The translations under genes were made by a program, and so were the position numbers. Below are positions 44,961 through 53,995 of a stretch of DNA of 64,000 nucleotides, piece by piece. This DNA is from Martelella mediterranea. GTDB taxonomy: Bacteria; Pseudomonadota; Alphaproteobacteria; Rhizobiales; Rhizobiaceae. The stretch covers positions 156,847 through 220,846 of the forward strand of contig PVUG01000009.1 of NCBI GenBank assembly GCA_003001975.1, written 5' to 3'. Within the stretch, counting starts at the first letter, position 1. Each line of letters starts with the position of its first letter. Under the pieces are notes generated by a model that searched no databases, was not told the DNA's origin, and saw only the letters and a program-made list of their open reading frames with translations.

Positions 44961-45629
44961 ATGATGGCATTGCGCATCGAGGCTACAGGCCTTTCGGTAA
45001 GCCGGGGCGACATGCTGATCTTCAGTAATCTCGCGGTTTCGCTGCGCGCCGGCGAGAGCATGGTCTTCACCGGGGCGAACGGTGCAGGCAAATCAACGGC
45101 GCTGCGCGCGCTTTTGGGGCTGGTCGGGCCGACCGACGGCACGGCGCTCTTCTTCGACAACGATGATGCGGAAGGCCGGCCGCTTGCCCCTGCCGCCCAT
45201 TATCTCGCCCACCAGAACGCCATGAAACCGGAACTGACGGCGCGTGAAAACCTCGCCTTCTGGCAGAAGATGATGGGCGATTTTGCCGGCGGCACCGGGC
45301 TTGATATCGTCGAGGCCGCCGAGGCGATCGGACTTTCCGGCACGCTCGACCTGCCCTTCGGCTATCTCTCGGCCGGCCAGAAACGGCGAATCGCCTTTGC
45401 CCGCCTTCTGGTGGCTCACCGGCCGGTCTGGCTGCTGGACGAGCCGACCGCCGCCCTCGACACGGCCGCCAGAAAGACGCTGACCGAACTGATGAACGCG
45501 CATCTCGGCGAAGGCGGCATCGTGATTGCCGCGACTCACGAGCCGCTCGGCCTTGCCAATCAGCAGACGCTTGAATTTTCCGGGCCCCGGCATATCGGCG
45601 TCGACCCGTTTCTGGCGGAGGATTTTTAA
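44961..45629 (+). CDS. ccmA: Heme exporter ATP-binding protein CcmA
   Basis: 222-residue ABC ATPase for cytochrome c maturation system I, releasing holo-CcmE from CcmC/D. Walker A GANGAGKSTALRALLG (about 35-50), signature LSAGQKRRIAFARLL, Walker B VWLLDEPTAALD, switch His in AATHEPLG. Two adjacent ATG codons (44961, 44964) follow AAGGGG; the second has the better spacing. First gene of ccmABCDG, which is tightly packed. ccmE, ccmF and ccmH are not in this window. Confidence 0.95.
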   Translation: MMALRIEATGLSVSRGDMLIFSNLAVSLRAGESMVFTGANGAGKSTALRALLGLVGPTDGTALFFDNDDAEGRPLAPAAHYLAHQNAMKPELTARENLAFWQKMMGDFAGGTGLDIVEAAEAIGLSGTLDLPFGYLSAGQKRRIAFARLLVAHRPVWLLDEPTAALDTAARKTLTELMNAHLGEGGIVIAATHEPLGLANQQTLEFSGPRHIGVDPFLAEDF

Positions 45630-45632
45630 GCC

Positions 45633-46292
45633 ATGGGCGCGCTCTTCCTTCGCGATCTGGTTCTGTCTGTGCGTGCCGGAGGCGGCGCGCTGGTCGGCTT
45701 GCTGTTCTTCCTCTGCGTGGTTGCAACCGTGCCCTTCGGCGTCGGCCCGGATCTGGCGTTGCTGGCGCGAATCGGCCCGGCCATGGTCTGGATTGCGGTG
45801 CTGCTGTCGACGCTGATCGGCCTCGACCGGCTGTTTCGCAGCGAGCGCGACGATGGTTCGCTCGATCTTCTGAAGATGCAGGACGAACCGCTGGTGCTGA
45901 TCGTTCTCGTCAAATGCCTGGCGCACTGGACCGCCTATGTGCTGCCGCTGGTGGTTCTTTCGCCGGTCATGGGCCTTTTGATGAATGTCGGCCTTTCCGG
46001 CCTTGGCGCATCCTTCATCACGCTGCTTGCCGGCTCGCCCGCCATCACCTTTATCGGGGCTGCGGGCGCGGCAATTGCGGTTTCGCTGCCGCGCGGCGGT
46101 CTGCTGGTGCCGATCCTGATCCTGCCGCTGTCGATCCCGGTGCTGATTTTCGGCGTGGGGGCCAGCTATGCGGCAACCTCGGAAATCGAGGCGTTTCTGC
46201 CGCCTTTCCTGATCCTGGTCGCGCTCACGCTTTTTTTTGCTGTTGTCGGGCCGCTTGCCGCCAGCCTGGCCTTGCGTCAGGGTGACGATTGA
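45633..46292 (+). CDS. ccmB: Heme exporter permease CcmB
   Basis: 219 residues with six hydrophobic helices. RDLVLSVRAGGGALVGLLFFLCVVATVPFGVGPD is the typical CcmB N-terminus, followed by LSTLIGLDRLFRSERDDGSLDLL. Forms the CcmABCD complex with CcmA, whose stop is 3 bp upstream. Inner membrane. Confidence 0.95.
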   Translation: MGALFLRDLVLSVRAGGGALVGLLFFLCVVATVPFGVGPDLALLARIGPAMVWIAVLLSTLIGLDRLFRSERDDGSLDLLKMQDEPLVLIVLVKCLAHWTAYVLPLVVLSPVMGLLMNVGLSGLGASFITLLAGSPAITFIGAAGAAIAVSLPRGGLLVPILILPLSIPVLIFGVGASYAATSEIEAFLPPFLILVALTLFFAVVGPLAASLALRQGDD

Positions 46293-46330
46293 GCGAAACC
46301 CGATAGGAGCAACAGGGATGGATTGCTGCG

Positions 46331-47116
46331 ATGAATGAGATGAAGCCAAAGGTGGGCATGATTGCGGGGCTTGCAAACCCGACCCGGTTTCTTTCCCTTG
46401 TCGGCCGCATCCTGCCGTTCATGATCGCAATCACGCTGGCGCTGTTTGTCGTCGGCCTCTGTCTCGCCTTCACGTCCGAAGCCGATTACCAGCAGGGTAA
46501 TACGGTGCGCATCATGTATATTCATGTACCCGCCGCCTGGCTTGCGATGATGTGCTACATGGTGATGGCGGTGGCAGCGCTCGGCACGCTGGTCTGGCGT
46601 CATCCGCTGGCCGATGTCGCCCACAAGGCCGCAGCCCCCATTGGCGCGGCATTCACCTTTCTGGCGCTTCTGACCGGCTCGCTCTGGGGCAAGCCGATGT
46701 GGGGCACGTGGTGGGTGTGGGATGCGCGGCTGACCTCGGTGTTCATCCTGTTCCTGATGTATCTCGGCATCATCGCGCTCAACCGGGCGGTGGATGAGCC
46801 GCAGCGTGCCGCACGGTTGTCGGCGATCCTGATTCTCGTCGGCGTCGTCAACATCCCGATCATCAAGTTTTCCGTCGACTGGTGGAACACGCTGCATCAG
46901 CCGGCAAGCGTGATCCGCCTCGACGGCCCGACCATCGATCCGGTTTTCCTGTGGCCGCTGGCGGTCATGGCGCTCGCCTATACTTTTGCCTTCTTCACCA
47001 TGCATCTTGTTGCCATGCGCAACGAGATCTACCGCCGCCGCGTTGCCGCCATGCGCCGGGTGGCCGCCAGCCGGGCGGAAGCGCCGGTCGCACGGCGCGA
47101 GCCGAGGACGCAATGA
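46331..47116 (+). CDS. ccmC: Heme exporter protein CcmC
   Basis: 261-residue six-helix membrane protein that loads heme onto CcmE. The heme-handling WWD motif is WGTWWVWDARLTSVFILFLMY (near 120-140), flanked by the conserved histidines in IHVPAAW and KFSVDWWNTLHQP. The stop overlaps the ccmD start (ATGA). The extra 38 bp between ccmB and ccmC contains no feature. Confidence 0.96.
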   Translation: MNEMKPKVGMIAGLANPTRFLSLVGRILPFMIAITLALFVVGLCLAFTSEADYQQGNTVRIMYIHVPAAWLAMMCYMVMAVAALGTLVWRHPLADVAHKAAAPIGAAFTFLALLTGSLWGKPMWGTWWVWDARLTSVFILFLMYLGIIALNRAVDEPQRAARLSAILILVGVVNIPIIKFSVDWWNTLHQPASVIRLDGPTIDPVFLWPLAVMALAYTFAFFTMHLVAMRNEIYRRRVAAMRRVAASRAEAPVARREPRTQ

Positions 47117-47274
47117 TGAGCCACACCTTCTTCATTTCCGCAGCCTATGGCGCAACGGCACTGGTCTTTGCCGGGCTTGTCGCCTGGCTGATGCTGGATG
47201 GACGCGCCCGCAAACGCGAACTTGCAGCCCTCGAAAAGGCCGGTGCCAGACGGCGCAGCGCGGGAAAACGATGA
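47113..47274 (+). CDS. ccmD: Heme exporter protein CcmD
   Basis: 53 residues: MMSHTFFISAAYGATALVFAGLVAWLMLDGRARKREL, a single membrane helix followed by a basic tail, as expected for CcmD, which holds CcmC and CcmE together. The start at 47113 overlaps the ccmC stop and the stop overlaps the ccmG start, both as ATGA. Confidence 0.88.
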   Translation: MMSHTFFISAAYGATALVFAGLVAWLMLDGRARKRELAALEKAGARRRSAGKR

Positions 47275-47873
47275 TGAGCGATGACGGCGACGAAAAACGG
47301 GGCTCGGGAAAGCGCCGCACCCTGATGGCGGCCCTGCCGCTGATCGTGGTCGCCGCCCTGTTCGCCGTTTTCGGCTGGCAGATCCTGTTCGGCCGCGATC
47401 CTTCGGAAATTCCCTCCGTGCTGATCGGAAAACAGGCCCCCGAACTCAACCTGCCGCCGCTTGAGGGCAGCAATCGCCCGGCGCTGACCAGCGCGGAAAT
47501 CGCGGGCAAGTTCACCCTCGTCAACGTGTTCGCGTCGTGGTGCGTGCCCTGCCGGCAGGAGCATCCGTTCCTGATGGAGCTTTCCGAAAATCCCGACGTC
47601 AACGTCGTCGGCATCAACTACAAGGACAATCCCGACAACGCCCTGCGGTTCCTGGGCGAACTCGGCAATCCCTATTCCGCCATCGGCGTCGACAAGCGCG
47701 GCGCCGCCGTCATCGACTGGGGCGTCTATGGCGTGCCCGAAACCTTCGTGGTCGGGCCCGACGGCACGATCATCTTCAAGAAGGTCGGTCCGATCGACCC
47801 CGCATCCTATGCCAAGGACATCCTGCCGGTCATCAACCGCACCATCGGCCCGGCCTCGCGACTGATGAACTGA
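47271..47873 (+). CDS. ccmG: Thiol:disulfide interchange protein CcmG/DsbE
   Basis: 200-residue membrane-anchored periplasmic thioredoxin that reduces apocytochrome c or CcmH. N-terminal anchor LMAALPLIVVAALFAVFGW, then PSVLIGKQAPELNLPPL, active site FASWCVPCRQEHP (CVPC) and YGVPETFVVGPDG with cis-Pro. Last gene of the ccm cluster, closed by a REP-like palindrome. Confidence 0.95.
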   Translation: MMSDDGDEKRGSGKRRTLMAALPLIVVAALFAVFGWQILFGRDPSEIPSVLIGKQAPELNLPPLEGSNRPALTSAEIAGKFTLVNVFASWCVPCRQEHPFLMELSENPDVNVVGINYKDNPDNALRFLGELGNPYSAIGVDKRGAAVIDWGVYGVPETFVVGPDGTIIFKKVGPIDPASYAKDILPVINRTIGPASRLMN

Positions 47874-47899
47874 GACACAGACCGCAACACATGCTCTGC

Positions 47900-48021
47900 C
47901 GTCACCCCGGCCTTGAGCCGGGGTCCAGGGCCACACGATGTGTGTCCTGCTGCGCGCACCAGCGAAATATCATGAGTTTTCCCGCACAGCCCTGGATCCC
48001 GGCTCAAGGCCGGGATGACGG
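47900..48021. repeat. REP-like mosaic palindrome, copy B
   Basis: CGTCACCCCGGCCTTGAGCC... and its inverted partner ...GGCTCAAGGCCGGGATGACGG face each other over about 55 bp between the convergent ccmG and septation genes. Left arm identical to copy A over about 33 bp. It may serve as a transcription end for both genes. Confidence 0.85.
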
Positions 48022-48076
48022 TGGTTTGGAAACGTGCCGGTAAAACGACCGCGGATACAGCGAAGCCGAAACCCGC

Positions 48077-48727
48077 TTACCCCTCGTCCTTCTTTTCCTC
48101 GCCGAGCGGTTCGGTGGAATGGCGCATGATCAGCGGCATCTGGGCCAGCGTGAAGGCGATGGTGATCGGCATGGTGGCCCAGACCTTGAAATTGACCCAG
48201 GTATCGGCGGAGAAATTGCGCCAGACAACCTCGTTCAGGATCGCCAGAAACACGAAAAACAGGCCCCATCTGAGCGTCAGCTTGCGCCAGCCCTCGTCAT
48301 CGAGCTTGAAGGCGGAATGAAACACATAGCCGAGCAGCGAACGGCCGAAGAGAAGTCCGCCGAGCAGCACGGCGGCGAACAACCCGTTGACGATGGTCGG
48401 CTTCATCTTGATGAAGGTCTCGTCCTGCAGCCAGATCGACAGCGCGCCGAACACCATCACCACGACGCCGGAGACCAGCGGCATGATCGGAATATTGCCC
48501 ATGACGATGCGCGAGGCGATCAGCGAAATCACCGTTGCCGCCATGAACAGCGCGGTTGCCACCAGAAGCGGCGAGCCGATGGGGGCGAGCACCGGAAATG
48601 TCCTCATCAGCCATTCGCCGCGCAGATTGGCAAAGAAGAAGATCAGCAACGGACCAAGCTCGAAGACAAGCTTCAGGAAAGGTTCTTCCTTCTGTTCGGT
48701 CGTCAGTTTTTGGGTGGGTTCGCTCAT
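48077..48727 (-). CDS. ispZ: Inner membrane septation-type protein (YciB/IspZ)
   Basis: 216 residues with five to six helices. [38 protein letters not shown] and [51 protein letters not shown] are the YciB signature segments, ending in a charged tail. Linked with envelope integrity and division; named ispZ in some rhizobia. Downstream of ftsY in the same direction. Confidence 0.92.
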   Translation of the reverse strand: MSEPTQKLTTEQKEEPFLKLVFELGPLLIFFFANLRGEWLMRTFPVLAPIGSPLLVATALFMAATVISLIASRIVMGNIPIMPLVSGVVVMVFGALSIWLQDETFIKMKPTIVNGLFAAVLLGGLLFGRSLLGYVFHSAFKLDDEGWRKLTLRWGLFFVFLAILNEVVWRNFSADTWVNFKVWATMPITIAFTLAQMPLIMRHSTEPLGEEKKDEG

Positions 48728-48826
48728 GACCTGTCGTTTCTTGTGCGTGGGATCGTCGGCTCATATCATATGGGGGCGGCGTTCCTTCAACCCCAATAAC
48801 GGCTATTTTACGGGCGCAACCGCCCT

Positions 48827-50188
48827 TCAGGCCTGTTCTTCTTCCGTGGTTCCGGCAATCGCCTGGGCAAATTCTTCCGCCTCGAACGGTTCGAGATCGT
48901 CGATCCCCTCGCCGACGCCGATGAAATAGACCGGCAATTTGTGTTTGGCGGCAATCGCCACCAGAATGCCGCCGCGCGCCGTGCCGTCGAGCTTGGTCAT
49001 CACAAGGCCGGAAACGCCGGCGATATTGCGGAAGATTTCCACCTGGTTCATGGCATTCTGGCCGGTGGTGGCATCGAGCGTCTGCAACACGGTATGCGGC
49101 GCGTCCGGATCGAGCTTGCCGAGCACACGGACGATCTTGGCCAGTTCCTCCATCAGTTCGGCCTTGTTCTGCAGCCGTCCCGCCGTATCGATGATAACGA
49201 CATCGGAGCCGTTTTCCTGACCGCGCTTGAAGGCGTCATAGGCAAGGCCCGCGGCATCTGCCCCCAGTTTCGTGCCGACGAAATCGGCGCCGGTGCGGTC
49301 GGCCCAGATCTTCAGCTGTTCGATGGCTGCAGCGCGGAACGTGTCGCCTGCCCCCAGTGTCACCTTCAGGCCCGCGCCCGTCAGCTTGGCGGCGAGCTTG
49401 CCGATGGTGGTGGTCTTGCCGGTGCCGTTGACGCCGACCACCAGAATGACATGCGGTTTTTTCGAAAGATCGAGCGCCAGCGGCTTTGCCACAGGGCCCA
49501 GCACCTTGGTGATCTCACCCGCCATGATCCGGGAGACATCCGTGCCGGTCACATCGCGGCCATAGCGCTCCGATGACAGCGTATCGGTGATGCGCATGGC
49601 GGTTTCAACGCCGAGATCGGCCTGGATCAGCAGGTCTTCCAGTTCTTCCAGCGCTTCCTCATCGAGCTTGCGCTTGGTGAACAGGGCTGCGATCTGGCCG
49701 GAAAGCTGCTGCGAGGTGCGAAACAGCCCGGCCTTCAGCCGCTGGAACCAGGAGAGCCGTTTGGTCGGCTGCGATGGTACCGCTTCCGGCTTTGCACCGC
49801 TGGTGATCTCGAAGCCCCGATTTTTCGGTGCGGCAGGGTCAGGCTGTTGTTCCGCTTCCGGCAGCGTTTCGGCAGCAGGTTCGTCCACCGCAGGCTCCTC
49901 AACCGCGGGCGGGGCCTCGGGCGCTGCCGGGGTTTCGGCGGCAGGCTCTTCCGGGGTCGCCGGCTCTTCCGGTTCACTCTGCGATGGGCCGACAACACCG
50001 CCGACAATGCTGTCATCGTCCCACGGGTCCGCGCTTTCCACCTCGGTGACGGTTTCGGCAGGCGCTTCCGGTTCCGGCGTTACGGCTTCGGGCGTCTCGG
50101 TCTCGTCTTCCGGCAGGACGGTCTGCTCATCCTTCGGCGCGTCCTTTTTGCCGAAGGTGAAGACGTTTTTCATGAAGCCGAGGGCCAT
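48827..50188 (-). CDS. ftsY: Signal recognition particle receptor FtsY
   Basis: 453 residues. A long acidic, Pro/Glu/Ala-rich N-terminal region (about 15-140) precedes the N domain (FRTSQQLSGQIAALFTKRKLDEEALEELEDLLIQADLG) and the GTPase G domain: GVNGTGKTTTIGKLAAKL, DTFRAAAIEQLKIW, DTAGRLQNKAELMEELAKI, TKLDGTARGG, FIGVGEGIDDLEPF. Binds Ffh at the membrane for co-translational targeting; ffh is 7 kb away in the same block. ATG 50188 has AGGAAA upstream. Confidence 0.96.
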   Translation of the reverse strand: MALGFMKNVFTFGKKDAPKDEQTVLPEDETETPEAVTPEPEAPAETVTEVESADPWDDDSIVGGVVGPSQSEPEEPATPEEPAAETPAAPEAPPAVEEPAVDEPAAETLPEAEQQPDPAAPKNRGFEITSGAKPEAVPSQPTKRLSWFQRLKAGLFRTSQQLSGQIAALFTKRKLDEEALEELEDLLIQADLGVETAMRITDTLSSERYGRDVTGTDVSRIMAGEITKVLGPVAKPLALDLSKKPHVILVVGVNGTGKTTTIGKLAAKLTGAGLKVTLGAGDTFRAAAIEQLKIWADRTGADFVGTKLGADAAGLAYDAFKRGQENGSDVVIIDTAGRLQNKAELMEELAKIVRVLGKLDPDAPHTVLQTLDATTGQNAMNQVEIFRNIAGVSGLVMTKLDGTARGGILVAIAAKHKLPVYFIGVGEGIDDLEPFEAEEFAQAIAGTTEEEQA

Positions 50189-50277
50189 GGGAATAATTTC
50201 CTGTTCTTGCCGTTTGCGGTTCTTTATCCCGTGCGTCACCGCGCCTTGTCAACGCGCCAGACGTCGAAGATCGGATA

Positions 50278-51546
50278 TCAGACAGCGTGTCCCGCAAATT
50301 CCGCCTCAAGCCGGGAACCGTCGTGACCGGTAATGCGGGCGGTGACGAACAGGCCGGGCTCAAGCCCCGGCGTTGCCACGGGCGCAAAATTTTCCGCATG
50401 GCCGTTTTCGCCGCGTTCCGTCAGCACGGTCTGGGTGGTGCCGACCATCCGGTCGAGATGGCGTATTCTGAGTGCCTCGCCGGTTTCGCGCAGACGTTTT
50501 GCCCGCGCCTTCACCACGGCCCGGTCGAGCTGCGGCATGCGCGCGGCCGGTGTGCCGGGACGCGGGCTATAAGGAAAGACATGAAGTCGGGCGATATCCG
50601 CTTCCTCGGCAAAGCGCACCATGTTTTCAAAATGGGCATCCGTTTCGGTCGGAAAACCGGCGATGAAATCGGCGCCGAAGGCGATGCCGGGGCGAAGCGC
50701 GCGGGCCTGCCGGATGAAGGCCAGCGCATCATCGCGCAGATGCCGCCGCTTCATCCGCTTCAGAATCAGGTTGTCGCCATGCTGGAGCGAGAGATGCAGA
50801 TGCGGCATGAAACGCGGCTCGTCGGCCAGAAGGTCGAGGAGATGGCGGTCGACCTCGATACTGTCGATGGAGGACAGTCTGAGGCGGGCAATCTCCGGCA
50901 CATGTTTCAGGAGCGTCTTAGCCAGAAGCCCGAGGGTCGGCTCGCCGGGCAGGTCAGCGCCATAGGATGTGGCGTCAACCCCGGTCAGCACCATCTCGCG
51001 ATAACCCCTTGCCGCTAGCTTGCGGGCCTGTTCGACCACAGCGCCCATCGGCACGGAACGGGAATTGCCGCGGCCATAGGGAATGATGCAGAAGGTGCAG
51101 CGGTGGTCGCAGCCATTCTGCACCTGCAAGAACGCGCGCACATGGCCGTCAATGCTTTCGACCATCTGCGGCGCGGTTTCGGTGACACTCATGATGTCGT
51201 TGACGATCAGCTTTTCTTCCGCCGAAACGCCGAAATCCGGCAAGGCCCGGTAGCTCTCCGTTTCCAGCTTTTCGGCATTGCCCAAAACCGCATCGACTTC
51301 GGCCATATTGGCGAAGGTCTGCCGCTCCGTCTGCGCCGCGCAGCCGGTAACGACAATGCGGGCATCGGGATTTTCGCGCCGTGCCCTGCGGATCGCCTGT
51401 CTGGCCTGGCGCACAGCCTCGCCGGTAACCGCGCAGGTGTTCACCAGAACGGCATCGCCAAGCCCCGCCGCCTCGGCGGCCTTGAGCATGACTTCGCTCT
51501 CATAGGTGTTCAGCCTGCAGCCGAATGTCAGGGTCTTGATGGTCAT
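50278..51546 (-). CDS. mtaB: tRNA t6A37 methylthiotransferase MtaB
   Basis: 422-residue radical SAM enzyme that converts t6A37 to ms2t6A37 in tRNAs reading ANN codons. N-terminal UPF0004 domain cysteines (TFGCRLN Cys10, LVNTCAVT Cys38, VTGCAAQ Cys69), radical SAM motif CDHRCTFC (Cys146, 150, 153), C-terminal TRAM domain. ATG 51546 is the natural start. Confidence 0.94.
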   Translation of the reverse strand: MTIKTLTFGCRLNTYESEVMLKAAEAAGLGDAVLVNTCAVTGEAVRQARQAIRRARRENPDARIVVTGCAAQTERQTFANMAEVDAVLGNAEKLETESYRALPDFGVSAEEKLIVNDIMSVTETAPQMVESIDGHVRAFLQVQNGCDHRCTFCIIPYGRGNSRSVPMGAVVEQARKLAARGYREMVLTGVDATSYGADLPGEPTLGLLAKTLLKHVPEIARLRLSSIDSIEVDRHLLDLLADEPRFMPHLHLSLQHGDNLILKRMKRRHLRDDALAFIRQARALRPGIAFGADFIAGFPTETDAHFENMVRFAEEADIARLHVFPYSPRPGTPAARMPQLDRAVVKARAKRLRETGEALRIRHLDRMVGTTQTVLTERGENGHAENFAPVATPGLEPGLFVTARITGHDGSRLEAEFAGHAV

Positions 51547-51612
51547 CGCTGGTCGTCTTGTCCGGTTGCCCGCTATATGGCGCAACCGACGGTAAATTGA
51601 AAGACCCTGATG

Positions 51613-52131
51613 TTACGGGAGCCAGAAGTGAACGGCATATGTGGCAAGGTCGAAGGGAAGGCGCGGCAACACCGGGAGAATGCCGATACTGCCGACAAGG
51701 GGCGCCAGAAAATTGCCCGCAAGGACAAGCCGGAACAGCCGTTTGCGATCGGGAAACAGCTTCATGCAGCGCAGATTGAGGACCTGCAGAACAAGAAATG
51801 ACAGCAGCATCAGCTCCAGCGGGAACCAGGAGATCATGAAAGCGCGTGCGGGATCGGCGTAAAGCTCGGGAAATGTAAACGTGCCATCTGCGAGCCCCTG
51901 TCTGAACGGCGCGATGACGGCGGACTGGCTCCAGGAACCAAGCTGGCTGATATAGAACACATAGACCGTCGGCAGGATGAAATTGATCCAGAAAAACGCC
52001 TTCAGGGCCGGATCGCGCATGCGCAACGCCGCGACGAGGGCATCGGCCAGCGTGGCGTGATCGCCACGAAACCGACGATAGCGCCGCTTCAATGCTTCAC
52101 CAAGACGTTCCGAAGGGCTTGCCAAAATCAT
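51613..52131 (-). CDS. Putative membrane protein, paralogue of the upstream gene
   Basis: 172 residues with about three to four hydrophobic segments: ALKAFFWINFILPTVYVFYI, FMISWFPLELMLLSFLVLQVLNL and LVLAGNFLAPLVGSIGILPVLP. It starts 4 bp after the neighbouring gene, and both share AFFWI(N/D)FILP in the same place after an Asp-Pro-rich entry (DPALKAFFWINFILP versus PPDALNAFFWIDFILP), so they arose by tandem duplication. No known domain is recognised. Confidence 0.65.
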   Translation of the reverse strand: MILASPSERLGEALKRRYRRFRGDHATLADALVAALRMRDPALKAFFWINFILPTVYVFYISQLGSWSQSAVIAPFRQGLADGTFTFPELYADPARAFMISWFPLELMLLSFLVLQVLNLRCMKLFPDRKRLFRLVLAGNFLAPLVGSIGILPVLPRLPFDLATYAVHFWLP

Positions 52132-52135
52132 CGCC

Positions 52136-52663
52136 TCACAAAACCGGCCCGCCGGTCAACACCATCACCAGCAGGGACACAGGGGAAAACGCGCCGGTCC
52201 GCGCCAGGAAAAACCCATCATGCAAAAGGTTGGACCATACCGGCACGATGCTGAAAAGCGCAGGGACGAAAGCCGGCGTCCGGGTGGGAAGAGCAATGAA
52301 ATTCAGCACGAAGATTGCGATAAACAGCGCGCGGTAATTGCTGAAATGCCTTGCGGCATAAAGATTGCCGCCCTGAATCCCGATAAACAGCAGCAGCTTG
52401 AGTATCAGGTTGACGACCATGGTGACGACAAGCACCCTGTTCTGATCGGAGGGCTGCTCTAAAAAGAGCCGCACAAAAAAGCCGACGGAAGACAATGTGC
52501 TGTAGACCAGAAGGTAAAAGCCGGCCGGCAGGATGAAATCGATCCAGAAAAACGCGTTCAGGGCATCGGGCGGATCGGCATAAAACCGGCAGGCAGGTGT
52601 CACGACCCGGCGATGCCACCAGCTCTTTCGGCTCAAACCTTCGCTTTGCGGTGACGATGCCAC
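52136..52663 (-). CDS. Putative membrane protein, tandem paralogue
   Basis: 175 residues with about four hydrophobic segments (AFFWIDFILPAGFYLLVYSTLSSVGFFV, VLVVTMVVNLILKLLLFIG, ALFIAIFVLNFIALP, and a C-terminal SPVSLLVMVLTGG). See the partner at 51613. The N-terminus (KSWWHRRVVTPACRFYADP) is basic and probably cytoplasmic. The pair lies between dapF and mtaB, which adjoin each other in relatives as far as I recall. Function unknown. Confidence 0.65.
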   Translation of the reverse strand: MASSPQSEGLSRKSWWHRRVVTPACRFYADPPDALNAFFWIDFILPAGFYLLVYSTLSSVGFFVRLFLEQPSDQNRVLVVTMVVNLILKLLLFIGIQGGNLYAARHFSNYRALFIAIFVLNFIALPTRTPAFVPALFSIVPVWSNLLHDGFFLARTGAFSPVSLLVMVLTGGPVL

Positions 52664-52733
52664 TGGTTTCTCCCTGCAAAGGTCAACACACAGCCAGAAA
52701 GTGCCGCGCGAGACACTTTCCCGCGGCCGGATT

Positions 52734-53624
52734 TCATCGTTCCCATTCCCCCGTTACCGGATCAACCCGGCCGGACCATTCATGTTCCGCAGGCCCGATC
52801 ATGATCACGTGGTCGTCGTCCTCGCGCCAGTCGATCTCCAGCGCGCCTGCGGGCAGGTAGACGGTGACCTTGCGGCCGGTGCGGCCGGTGCGGGCGGCGG
52901 AAACGGCGGCGGCGCAGGCGGCCGAGCCGCAGGCAAGCGTCAGCCCGGCGCCGCGCTCGAAGGTCTTCAGCGACAACGAGGACGGCGAGGTGACCTGGGC
53001 AAGCGAAATATTGGCGCGCTCGGGAAACAGCGGATGGCGCTCGTAACGCGGACCGAAGGCGAGAATATCGTAGCTGTCGACATCGCGCGGCACGAAGAAG
53101 ACGGCATGCGGATTGCCCATGGAGGCGGCCGAAAAGCGCTGCAGCGCCGGGTCGGCCTCATGCGGCTCCGGCAGGGCAATGTGGGTGGTGTCGGCGGCGG
53201 TGCCTGAAAGCGGTATTTTCTCCCATTCGAAGATCGGCGCGCCCATATCGACGGAGATCAGCGTATCCGACAACCGCTCGGCGAACAGCGCGCCGGCAAT
53301 GGTGCGGAAGGAAAAGCGGCGCTTGTCGGTTTCGCGCGACAGATAATCGACCACGCAGCGCGTGCCATTGCCGCAGGCCTGCGCCATCGAGCCGTCGGAA
53401 TTGAGAATATCGATCCAGCCGTCCGGCGCATCGTCGCGGGGATCGTAAAGCGCCATGATCTGATCGAACTCGGTGTCGGGGTGGGCGTCGAGACGGATCG
53501 CGGCTTGCGGTGTCACCTTGCCTGCGCGCCCGCGCATATCGATGACGAGGATCTTGTTGCCAAGTCCGTTCATGCGCTCCATGCGCACCATGTTGTCACT
53601 GTCCGCCATGCCACAAGGCTCCAT
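52734..53624 (-). CDS. dapF: Diaminopimelate epimerase
   Basis: 296 residues. Converts LL- to meso-diaminopimelate for lysine and peptidoglycan. Active-site cysteines in QACGNGTRC (Cys84) and [11 protein letters not shown] (Cys232); [16 protein letters not shown] at the start matches rhizobial DapF. ATG 53624 has GAAGGA six bases upstream and is preferred over the in-frame ATG at 53609 (MADSDN), which fits homologues in length but has no clear ribosome site. Confidence 0.94.
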   Translation of the reverse strand: MEPCGMADSDNMVRMERMNGLGNKILVIDMRGRAGKVTPQAAIRLDAHPDTEFDQIMALYDPRDDAPDGWIDILNSDGSMAQACGNGTRCVVDYLSRETDKRRFSFRTIAGALFAERLSDTLISVDMGAPIFEWEKIPLSGTAADTTHIALPEPHEADPALQRFSAASMGNPHAVFFVPRDVDSYDILAFGPRYERHPLFPERANISLAQVTSPSSLSLKTFERGAGLTLACGSAACAAAVSAARTGRTGRKVTVYLPAGALEIDWREDDDHVIMIGPAEHEWSGRVDPVTGEWER

Positions 53625-53995
53625 CACCAGTCCTTCAAGCGGCCTTATATGGGCAAAACCATGCGGCGTCACCAGTGCCAGCCGGAACGATAGAGAAAAA
53701 TGACGCCGAAAAGCGAGAACGGAACGCCTCCGGCCCTACGCGACCTTTGCGTCGGTGCTGATCGTGTGTAATGTCGGGACAATCCTGTCTGCCGGCAGTG
53801 AACGTTTCGGCCGCCTGTGCGTTTCTGAAACAGTCTGCTGCCCGTAATGGCCCGGCCGCCTCTGACCGGACCGTACCTTCTCGAAAGTTCTGAAACGATG
53901 CTAGTTCCTCTTTTTGCTGCGCAGGTGACCGAATTGCCGGTTTGCCGGCGCGCCGCCCTTTCCGCTCCTTGCCTGTCGTGCAACGGAGCGACGGC
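53625..53995. other. Divergent intergenic region dapF/EamA
   Basis: 371 bp between divergent genes. Overlapping open frames on the minus strand give basic, unfamiliar products and look incidental. No repeat, operator or RNA is recognised. Confidence 0.45.
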
